This document shows positions 52,201 to 63,800 of a stretch of DNA of 64,000 nucleotides, piece by piece. The DNA is taken from the NCBI GenBank assembly GCA_914767715.1, contig OU612068.1, positions 7,750,001 through 7,814,000 of the forward strand, given 5' to 3'. The position numbers and the translations under genes were made by a program. Each line of letters opens with the position of its first letter. The first letter of the stretch is position 1. A model generated the notes under the pieces. The model ran no database searches. It saw only the letters and a program-made list of their open reading frames with translations, and was not told where the DNA came from. Origin of the DNA: Membranipora membranacea (lineage: Eukaryota; Bryozoa; Gymnolaemata; Cheilostomatida; Membraniporidae).

Positions 52201-53258
52201 AAAGCCACCTAAATTGTTAATAAAAACAATTTGGGAATTGGTCAGTCAAAAACCAAACACTAAAAATTCTGGAAAGAACCCATGATTGAACCCTGATGGT
52301 AGCACCTCATCCCAGTGTTATATATTGTGTTTTTTAATTTTATTTTTTTGATGACTGATTATCTAGTGAAATTCCACTGCAATGCATCCCTTTATTGCTG
52401 ATTTTAGGAGGAAAAATAAAAACATGAATACACACACAGTGGCTAAAAGCTCATAATGGTAAACACCATGAACGACGCTTACGTAGCTTGCAGAACTTTG
52501 TTTGAGTCTAATGATGGCTCTGCCAGAGAAATTCTAAGGTTTTTCATTTCTGGTGCTTCAAGCAGAAGACAATCCTTGCTCTCCTGACAATTCACTGTTA
52601 TGGTCAATAGCTTCAAGCTCTGTGTTAACATGATTCTTTTTCCATTCTGCCCAACCATGAACTATCTAAAAACAAGATGGAATGAAGGACGTTATCAGGA
52701 ATGGTTAGTACTAAAAAATCGGGAGTTCAGATTTCTGCATAAAATAGGCTGAGGGCGGAGGGGTATATTTGCAGCAGCAGCAATATGTTCAGTGAAAAAC
52801 AGAGGAGTATTATCATGGGAAATTTTTGTAACGAACAGACAACGTCTTTGAAACACCCCTACACGAGCCCTTCCCACTCCACTACTCAGACATAACCAGA
52901 GGTTACCACTCAGCATCATTAAAAGTTAGATCAGGTCAGGTGGGGAGCATAAGTGAAATACTGACTAAAATTTTTCCTTATGAAAAATGCTGGTTGCAAT
53001 TCAAAGAAAGATCAAAGCTTGCCTATCTCGTAGATTCTTGTAATGAAGGCCCCACTCCGTACAGTCAGCCCATTTCACAGGAATACCTGGACAGGCCTTT
53101 ATCGGATAGATCACCAGCTCAGAGACTTTCCCTATCATAACTTTTTCCTTTCTTGATTTATAATACACAAAGGTAGCAGTAAGTAGTGCTGCTAGTGACC
53201 CAAATAGCAGAGTGGATGACGAGACCGCTGGCAGGTGTGCAAAGTATGTGACCGACAT
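49278..53258 (-). pseudogene. MTARC tandem copy 3, probably a pseudogene
   Basis: Six exons equivalent to the other copies: 53023-53258, 52483-52665, 50981-51143, 50598-50768, 50027-50166 and 49278-49377. Three lesions are visible. (1) Codon 80, CAG in copies 1 and 2, is TAG here (bases 52662-52664), a stop just after KNLRDR and before most of the MOSC domain. (2) One base is missing in the last exon near 49289, so the frame shifts and ends at TAG (49278-49280), replacing the last residues after KITV. (3) The donor of exon 1 is GC (AG|GCAAGC) rather than GT. Exons 3-5 stay open and closely match copy 2. Exon 2 is 183 nt and phase-symmetric, so a transcript skipping it would bypass the stop in frame but lack 61 residues. 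Without RNA I favour pseudogene over a shortened functional product. Confidence 0.8.
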
Positions 53259-53575
53259 GCTGCAAGATAAATCATGCAATGGAATTGCAAACTATCAGCC
53301 CTCCTTGACATTGATATTTTGATCAAATCCGCTTGATTTGTTTTACCATTTATTTTTTGTTGGTTATGGTCTCATATGTCCTAGAGACTTGATCAGCAAA
53401 TTAAGTTGAAAGGTTTATACATGTATATTTCTTATATACAATGTATACGCATCAGACAATCCAAATCATTTTTTCTTTTTTGGAAAGCCTTGCAGATCCT
53501 TGGATACATACTAGCCCATCGTTAATACTGTGAATATTCCTAGTTTATAGACCCAGTGCCTTGATAATGAATTAC

Positions 53576-53640
53576 CTTAGGAGGATTTTCCTGAATTCTG
53601 CTGATTTGAAGATGTTCTGCTCCAGTTGAATTTTCTCATA
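53576..53640 (-). promoter_or_regulatory. 5'UTR exon and upstream ORF of MTARC copy 3
   Basis: Donor with exon end at 53576 and a 20-codon upstream ORF at 53639-53577. Its product (MRKFNWSRTSSNQQ...) shares 14 of 20 residues with that of copies 1 and 2 and has the same length. A CCAAT box lies at 53758-53762. Confidence 0.6.
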
Positions 53641-53762
53641 GACTCACTAGCAGTGGAACAGCACATGAAAACTATACTATTAACATAAGGATACTTAGTT
53701 TTCATACGTTTGTGATATGACCATAGACCTTATTAGTATATTAAGTCTATGGGTAGACCAAT

Positions 53763-54825
53763 CACAGTGGACTCTATCTTCCTTTTAATCTAATCATAAA
53801 AAATTGGCAAGCACGGTTGGGCACTGTTTGTTCCTAACTTTTGTTTTGTGCACAGATTTTCTCTGGAATTTTTCTTACACATGAGGTGGGAAATCCAGTA
53901 CTTGGCCAGGCCCACCCTGGATTTGTCAATTGAAATTAATAATAGTTCAATATGTAAGCAAAATTTCATTTTTTTTGCATGTGTTGAAAAATTTAATGTA
54001 ATTAAAAGATATAGTTGGCCTGCGTTTTGAGTTGCTTCCCAAATTTTGAATGCAGGCAAATTGAATCTAAATCACAGTTTAACCTGCCAGTCGGTTAAAC
54101 TTTGCCCTGTTATAGCCGATATGTTATAAACATTATATTATTGGATCTATCATCTTGTAACCTTGGTTATTGATACAGTATGTTGCAGTACAGGATTGCA
54201 CAACTGATGGCAGTTTGAGCCTACAAACTAGGACTAGGTAATGCATAGTTGGGATAGCCTCTTAATTGTTTATCAATACAATACACCAACCTGACAAATA
54301 TGGTGTTTGAATGAATAGAAATTTAGAGAAAAAAGAACGCGAACCAGTCAGTTCAGATATTGACAGCATTATTATTACGTTGATATGAACAACATCATTT
54401 TATTTGGTCTTAAAGATTAGGAAGTATATGTATATATATGTTAAAAAGTTGCATTGATAATTTGAGATTTGGATAGCACGATCGAATCTAAGGGAAAATA
54501 TGTCCAGAGTAGAAATGTTAGACTTGGATAAAATATATAATATTCTGTCTATGACATAAACTCACACAAACTTTACAGGACTATATAGCAATTCTATGGG
54601 GAGAGGTTGTGAACCCACTCCTATATTGGAGATCGAGAGTAGCCCAGCCAACTTGATAAGAGGTATACCAACAACATCAACTTCAACACTCAAGATACAT
54701 AAGCACAACTCAAAAATAAAGCGTGATATAAAGTGTGAATATAACACCATGGGGATATGACAATCTGGAGTCCACAAAAAGGATGTCAACTCTGATGTGA
54801 CCCAATCACAAGAGAAAAAATTGAG
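53763..54825. other. Interval between MTARC array and SOAT
   Basis: Unique sequence with no counterpart in the tandem units, so it marks the right end of the array. No exon was recognised. It probably includes the 3' untranslated region of the SOAT gene at its right edge. Confidence 0.4.
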
Positions 54826-57800
54826 CTAAGAATTAAAACAATATACACAGCTAGAGACAGAGCCTGCTCCATGCGTAGGATGAACGAAATGCAAAAGCAA
54901 AATCTGGCAAGGAAAAGAGAAATGGACAATTTTGTGAACCATATCTCTTATAACTTATAGCTTTGGCAAAGTAGAGGAATACGTAATGTTGTATGCGGCA
55001 GATTTACTAAAATTTGATCCTGGGCTGATTTGTGGCTCTATTTGATCCCTATGCTAGCAGCGGGAAGACGGATTGGACTCTTTCTTGAGCTTTTTTCATT
55101 GAGCTATGATAAGTTAGGATATAGATTTGCGCTGTGTCACCATTCTATGTGGTCCTTAGAGGTCCGGTGTAAACTGGTAGTCTGTAAAGTATGGCAGCAC
55201 TATGACAGTACTATGGCAGTTCTATTGCAGCGTCGGACATCATGTTACCAGTAGCAGCTGCACAATTCCATGAGCGAGGTATCACATAGTCCATATAGCT
55301 ATCCTAAAATTGAACAAAAATATGAATTGATGACTGAAACTTTTGCAAGAATAAGTAGAAGTCCTCTTATTTATTCAGGTGTGGGGATAATTTTGCGTCT
55401 CAGGAAGCGGTATAAAAAGTTGATAGGCTGCAAAAATGGGACGTCTCATTTTTGATTGAGACAAGTGACCATAAAATATAGACTCTAACTGCGGTATGAC
55501 ATGGCATGCAAACGCCACTAATCATAATACTTAACACAATATATTTAGAAGAGGATCGCAATCAAAATTGAATGTTTAGGGAGGGTGCAGACCAATTTTT
55601 AGACTAAATAACAAAAAATACACATACATCATTCCTAGGTGATATCTATGATGGTACGAATATACTATAACTGAAGATGATCAACTCAAACTTACCATTG
55701 TTGGGGCACAGTTGCTTCTAGCGTACCACTCCATACTATACAGGCACAAGTTTATACCGTTACCGATAAACAGACAAACCCACAAGAATATGTTGTTAGA
55801 TCTGTCAAACGTTTTCGGCGTCACAAATATGAAACAGACTATAATAGAAAATAGAAATAGAAAAATAGAAAAACCAATCATGTATCTATTTTATAATTAC
55901 TATATCATTTTTGTATACTGTACACTGATGTTTGTCTTAGTAATGGAACAAATTCAAAATATTGCCATAACCAATGAAGAAAACCTTTCATTGAAATAGT
56001 ACTCCATCAATAATAATGGGTGTTCATAGCAATATGAATTTTGTCTGCCCCTACATCAAGGAGCAGACAAGCCTTCATCGTCATATTTTAGTCCTAAAAG
56101 AGCTATCAAATTTCTAGCAAGGTATAATATGAAGCTACCCTATGTAGAGGAATTGCCAGATTAAAAATCTGTATACTATGTTAAGGTTGTGATACCAGCG
56201 TTGACCGATTTGGACATTTTATATACCGTTGGAAGGCTGCTGAGCTACTGATCGCTAATTGCTCATCAAAAACGTGATTGGATTACGTTGCGTCATTTTA
56301 TCGGAGAAATGAGGCCGAAAAGGCTGTTTTTAGCAAAGTGGATGGCTGCGCTACATTGATTACTAGAAAGTTCAAAACAGGTTACATTCATTCTTAGAGA
56401 CATAGTTCATCCTTATTTTAGGTTGAAAATAATATTTGATGAGCCCAAAGTGGCTTTTTACGTCACGTCATAATGCGTGTGGTTTTTTAACTTTGATGAT
56501 ATAATGCTAAATTTTAAGCAACGATTTGAGACAGTTCGAATAAAAAAGGGCCAAATTTTTTGCTTTTTTTCCACTAAATTGCTGTTTAAATGACACACAC
56601 CACAAATTTCAGCAGCATATCAAATGTATCAATATCAGCATAGACCATCAAAGGTAGATACGTTTTGCGCCATTTATCAATAACGTCAAACATGCTGTCA
56701 AAAGGTCCAGCACTAAGGACAGACAAATTTATTTTGAAAATTCTCACATACGAAGCCTCTTTGATTAAGCATGGTACAAACAGGAAATGCCAACAGAATA
56801 TGGCACTATGTATTTGTCTTCCTCGAATTATACCACACAGAATGCCCAAAACGGCCAATTTAAGGGGCTTTTCAAGGTGTTTTTTGGCTTTCTGTGTGGT
56901 ATAATTCGAGGAAGACTAAAACATAGTGCCATATTCTGTTGGCATTTCCTGTTTTTACTATGCTTAATCAAAGCGGCTTCGTATGTGAGAATTTTCAAAA
57001 TACCTTTGATGGTCTATGCTGATATTGATACATTTGATATACTGCTGAAATTTGTGGTGTGTGTCACTTAAACAGCAATTTAGTGGGAAAAAGCAAAAAA
57101 TTTGGCCCTTTTTTATTCGAACTTTCTCAAATCGTTGCTTAAAATTTAGAATTATATCATCAAAGATAAAAAACAACACGCATTATGACGTGACGTAAAA
57201 AGCCATTTTGGGCTCATCAAATATTATTTTCAACCTAAAATTAGGATGAACCATGTCTCTAAGAATGAATTTAACCTGTTTAGAAGTTTGTAGCAATCAA
57301 TGTAGCGCAGCCATCCACTTTGCTAAAAACAGCCTTTTCGGCCTCTTTTCTCCGATAAAATGACGCAACGTAATCCAATCACATTTTTGATGAGCTATTA
57401 GCGATCAGTAGCTCAGCAGCTTTCCAACAGTATATAAAATGTCCAAATCGGTCAACGCTGGTATCATAACCTTAAGTTTGAAAAGCAGTGCAACATCTAA
57501 CTAATAACTGTGAGTAGTGACAGTGGATGTAACATCTGTGAAAGTAACGACTATGAAACTAATGGCTGTGTAAGTAACGACTATGTAACTATTGGCTGTC
57601 TCAGTAACGACAACATAAATAACAACTGTGTAAGTAACGACTATGTAAGTAAGGACAGTAGCTATGTAACTGATGACAGTGTAAGTAACGACTGTGTAAC
57701 ACTTACCTCCGAATCCTCCAAAGCAGACAAACAGTACAGGGTAGAAGAAATGGAATGAGGCTGTGATGATGTACTCATGGAAGATAGCCGAGATAAGGAA

Positions 57801-60800
57801 GGTGGCGTACATAGCTACAAATCTGTACTGTCTCTTAAAGTTAAACAGCTGTAACAAAGGGAAACAACCTGTAATATTATAGTATAATTAAACAGCTGTA
57901 ACAAATGGAAAGAATTTGTAATATTGATTGATTGATTTATATTCCATCACTAACTGTAAAAGTCGCGAGATAAAGGTTGCTGGTACACATACTCTGCTAA
58001 AAAATAATGAAGTTACCTTGTATACAAAAAATAGTATCATTTAAAAGCAGTTAAAGAATAGTATCATTGATATAAATGCACATATTTATTCCACAAGTTT
58101 GATACACACGGATCAATAACACGCAACCTAAGGTCCAAATAAGATCAAGTTTGATACATTTACCTGCATTTGGAATTGTTCCCCCAATACTGCGGCGTGG
58201 AGAAATTGTGAACGCATGCAAACTCTATCTATATAACACCCGAGAGGATGAAAGTATTTGCAGGAGGAGATATTCACCATTTCACACAAGCTTGAAATAT
58301 TGTAATTTATGGCTACTTTAAATTTACTCAACCTCATTACAGTATACAAACTTCAATCTTAGCAAGCAAAGATTAGTAATAGCTAAACTCGTGCAAATAT
58401 TTACTCCGCTAGGGTTATCATAATTATACTTGAGGATGATCAGTTATCTCACCATGAAGGTATCCTGGTATACGTAGCTGAAAAGCCAGTCATGCACGAC
58501 CAGATTCCAGTTTCTGTAATATCCAGAGAATGATACAGAGTTCCACCAGTCCTTATAAAACATCCTGTCACCAAATGTCAACATCTCAGCCCAAGCATTC
58601 AACCAGCAGTGTAGTACAGCAAAAAATCCTACAAAGGATAAAAAAATACCTTTGTGGCTACTCAGATGAATGAAAGCCATCACACATATATATAATTTAT
58701 AAATTGAGAATAAGATGACTATCAAGCATCAGTATAGGTGAACAAATGATGTGAAAGATATATCTATGTGACAGATGCTTCAACATTCACTCTGCTAATC
58801 AAGTCAAACAAACCTTTATTATCACTATGTGAAGACCACTCCAGGTCAGCTAGAATATAAGAAACTAAGGGTATAAAAGCCATCATGATGGTATCAGCTT
58901 TAACAAATTGTGCCCAAGCTAAGATCCATTGCCATGCTGCTGGCTTGATGATACCATCAAGCCTCACACACCTCCAAAATTTCAAAATGATGATACGAAA
59001 AGGTTGTAGCTAGTTTAAGCGCTCAAACTGTCCCGGGGTAGCTGGAAGTAGCATTTCATTATCAACCACTTCCCCCTTGGTTGATAATGAAATGTTACTG
59101 CCAGATATCCCGGCACAGTCTGAGCGCTTTAACTAGGCTGTAACATAAAATCCACATTGAACGTCAGACTCACCAATAAGAAGGATAAGAGTTCCAGGAA
59201 GCATACAGCCGAACACGGAGATAACAAAGGCTTTTAGGGACACGTGATCACTGTTAAAGTTGTGGAAGACGGGTACACAGAATCTGATGAAGATGTAGTA
59301 AGTGTAGAATATACAGATTATAAGCTGGAAGACATCAAATACAACCTGAGACCAGTTAATGCTGTGTGTCCTATAAAATAAGAAACATCAAATCGTTATT
59401 GTGACATCCAGAGAAATATTCATGCATTTGTATGGTTTACAGTATCTGAAAAATCATACTTTATCTTCCTTTTTCCTTTGTCTAATGAGCTTCTTCCCAA
59501 ATATTTCTAGAAAATAGAACGTACTGGCACTGACTTTAGCAGTATTTATAATCTTTGGTACTGGTATAGCCTGTCTTGATAAGCTTTGTCAAGACAGGCA
59601 ATGCCCAATATTTAAATGTTAACATAAATTGAGATGTAATATGTTGGGGCAAACAGTGATTTATTTTATATTCTTGGTTATGATATAATGCTGACTTTGA
59701 TATCACAGAGCAAAACTATTAAAAGATTTTCCTTATTATTCTCATTAGCATGTAGATTATTACAGCTACATGAATAATATTATCATATCTAGATCATTTA
59801 GCTATCATCTATTTTGGGAGCTATCAACAGAAAACTAGTGCACCCATTTTCTTTCCATGGCAGGTGCACGGTGTGATGTGAGAACTTGTTGCTACCTGTC
59901 ACAGCTTACAGCTGAGGTATTGATAAAACTCGCTGCTACCTGTCATGTTACAGCTGTGGTATTGATTTTAGTATGAGGAAATAGGATGAGAGAGGCGTGA
60001 CGATTATGAGTCAGCATAATGACAAATCAGTTTTATCCTTCCACAAGATCAAGTGTGGGTGTTATATTACATATAAACATATAATAATACATTAATATTA
60101 TATAGTCACAAACCACTGATCTGTACTATTATAACTTGGGTAAATAGAAAACATGATCATTGCGTAAATAAACTTGTTTTTTGGATGAGAATGACAAGAG
60201 AAAGCTTTAGATAAAACATGTCTTCACATTAAATCGTATAATACAAACAAATTAAGCACCCAAGGTACTGAGACTATGAGCGTCAGTACCTGGATGAGTC
60301 CAGGCGCGCTACCACAGGTACTAGAGGTACTCAGTCTATGAGACGTCAGGAGTCAGTACCTGGATGTGTCCAGGCGTGCTGCCACAGGTGTATACAAGTC
60401 TTACTCACAATAATAAACATAGACGTGTCTAACAGATCGATTTTCATGAAACCATATCCCATTAAAGGTACAGGTATGCTGTTGTGTCATGTTTCAGCAT
60501 AATTCGCTTATAACTCCACGATCAATGATTAATTCTAGCTGCTGATTGGCATCAACAATTATAGAAATGATGAAAGGAAATCTGGCCAATGAGTTTCATG
60601 ATCGGTAGGAATTTAATTGTTTCTGGGGTATTAAAGTTAAATTCATTAGCGTGATAAGGAAAGTGAACCTAGCTTGGGGTTGAGGTTTTTGTACATTTTT
60701 TTCATTATTATTCATGCAGTTCATACTGTTAGGGACTATTATTTATTGTTGTTCAAACAATAAGGCAATGAAAGTAATGTGAATACTGAGCAAATCTACA

Positions 60801-63800
60801 TTATTTATTTACAAGCCTTAGAAGTAATGTAAAGCATTGGACACCGGCTTATAGGGCTTATATAGAGTAATGCGTGAGCATCTTACTGCATTGTTCATTG
60901 AGGTCACTGTCGTGATTAAGTAAAGACTCTGAATTCAGGAATTAATAACCGCTCCTCAGGATCGAAAGTTGATGATATGGCAACTCTTCAGGCATGGCTA
61001 GCCTCGGCTATTGTTTTAATTTCGCTGACAATATTGACACTTGTGCGATCAGAGAGCTGCTTAGACCGAACGTACAACAGGGCAGAAAGTGGACCGATTC
61101 TCTCGGAGACAACGATACCTCCCCTCCCATCAGGCTGTAACTCTCCCTCAGGATTAACTTGTGACTGGTACCCGGACTGTCTCAACCGCTGCTTCTACAA
61201 CTGTGACCAGCAAACCATCGACAGCGCACAATCATACTGCAGTAAGTTCAGTACAAACCTCTGGTACTTTACGCAAACTGGTATCCGATGGGTGTTTAGT
61301 GTGAGAAAATGTCAACAATCCATGCTGGCTGGTCAACTAGCCATGGATCCTATACCATCATGTGACAAAATAAGCGAGAGGGTGCTACAAAGCCACACCG
61401 ATTGCTTTGCTGATCCCAATCCTCAGGCTAATAGTGGCGATTCCATTTGTGGGCTTCAGTGTCAGGATTTCCTAGCAATATTCAAGACTGTTGAAGATGA
61501 AACCAAAATGAAATTTGAGGAGACTCTGATGTCAGCGTTCGGAGAAGCTGATGGACAGTGTGCTCCTCAAGGGGCTGCCGCTAACTTCCATCAGTGCTTC
61601 AACCAGAACTCAGGGGGATACTTTAGACTTGTGAGATTTGTCCTAGCCGAGAAAGAGAACAATATAGCCCGAGATAAGAGATCAACAGAATGTGACGACA
61701 AATGCGTCAGTGAGAAAGTCACAAACTACCTGCTGAGTGAAAAACTGGGCTATGCAAAGAACACTTCTCTTGACTGGTCAACCTTGGTGAAATGGCTCCC
61801 CTCAACGAACATAGAAATATCCATCCTATTCATGGACAGCGCATTTTTAACCAATGCAAACTCTTCACTTGATAATGTAGATATGATTGCTAGCAAAACA
61901 GCCGACCTGCTCAAAACAGATCCGAATGTAAAAGTAGACGACACACAGTATGAAGTAAAAGAAGTCTCCTCATGTGGAGACTTTCTGTGTAGTCCTGGAA
62001 ACAGTATTACAGTGCGACTAGGACCCGAAACAACTGCAGTAACATCAACATCAATATCGCCACCAACAACCGCATCCTCTCAAGGCACAGCAGTCAAGTC
62101 TACAGCTGATTCTACACAGAGCTCTCCAGCTGTGACAGAGGACAGCACAACAGAACAGGTCAATGGTGGAGGTCCTGGTGGGGATAACGATGGTGTTATA
62201 TCCGATAAAAGTGTATACGATCCAGAGAATGGTGCCACACGAGCAACAAAGTGGAACATTGAGTTTGTGTTTTCAGCGCTATGTGCGGCTCTGATTTTAA
62301 AATTCATGTTGTCATAGCAAAGTTTTACTATGCTGTAAGCTATATAGTTAATTACCCAATTGTCACAAAGTTTTATTGTTGTATTTTTAATTTTTATTCT
62401 ATCTCCCCCCCCCCCGCCCCAATACGCTATTCTGAGACACAAACATGACTATTTATATAAATTTTGACAACCTGGTGGTGGTAAAGGCCTACCCTCTTCA
62501 CAGTACAACTACATTCCAGATTTTCTCGATAACTGATAACTAGATACTCGTTATTATTATTTAATACAATGTGAAGATTCTTGAGACCAGTTGATTATTT
62601 CCGATTTTATAATAGCGTCCCAGCTAGAGCTGAGTCACTGCTGACGCTCTGATAGTTGAGCAGCTGCTGTCAAGCATGCTCAGTGACTGTAATGTGAACA
62701 ACATTCTGGTATATCTTATCAATCATCCTGTCACAGAGTAAGGATATATATCCTTACTTGGTGATCAATTGCTGCTTTTGGAACAGTGACAACGGTATGC
62801 CCAAGCGTTAGTATGCAAAAAGTGTACACTTATATTGTGTTACAACGGAAGAAGTAGACTGCTGAGTGGAAACAATATCATATATCAACATTTGCTGTGA
62901 TCATTTCATGTCTCGATGTGAATGTAAAAGTAATATTTGAGTGACGAAACCATCAGGATGTGTACGCTGCAGTAATATTTGCTGGAACGAATATTATCTG
63001 CCAGTATTAAAATCAGGGATGTGTCATGCATGCAGTTTGTGAAATACACAACTGCCAGTTGCCTAGTTCTCTACTGCAAGCCTCTGTCAAAAAACATTCA
63101 CAGCCACATTCGCCTTTTATTACCTTGTATCTCAATTATGGGATTACAACCCAAGAGCATACATTGGAGTTGTCTGTCCAACATTCAAGAGCAAGCAACA
63201 ATTATATATCAATAGGCAACAAAGTAGAAATACAACCCTTTTTTTGGGCGAATGAAAGCCCCTAAAGGCTCGATAATTCAACTGCCAGAACAATATGTGT
63301 CACAGCACATCTCTCAACTCACATGTTACTTTATTCATTTGAAGTTCCCATTGAGAACAATTTTTAAACTCAAGGTTTTCTAATTGGAATGCAAATTCAG
63401 TCCACAATATCACATGAAGTAGTCAGATTTTATGTCAGTAGCTGTTTGATGCTGATAGACTCAGGACCCAGTGTTTGCTTCAATTAGGACCAGTGATAGA
63501 CAACAATCGATATCAACAATCAGATTATCAAAACAATCCTCATGCTGACAATAATAGTTAGCATGATATAATAATTGAGAGGTTAGCTTGAAATGAATCA
63601 TTTCTCTTACTAACAAGCAGGAGCACATAACTTATAATTATTATTTGGAGCACTTCAACTGAGCCATATACGATGGGAACCACATGAGAGCATGTATATT
63701 CAACTCCGCATTTTACAAGAAAGACAAGAAAAAAAGAAAACTAGAAGTGTCATACTTACAGAGGTCGTAGTTTATATAGAAAACGACGGCACAATAGTAC

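Noticed and set aside
55030-55455. Two short plus-strand frames near the end of SOAT
   Set aside because: They lie in the last SOAT intron with no family match or splice support.
56586-57071. Open frames on both strands with similar predicted proteins
   Set aside because: They are mirror images created by the two arms of the foldback element.
57501-57857. A 118-codon minus-strand frame extending the SOAT exon
   Set aside because: Only the part above 57707 is exon; the rest is translation of the tandem repeat beyond the splice donor.
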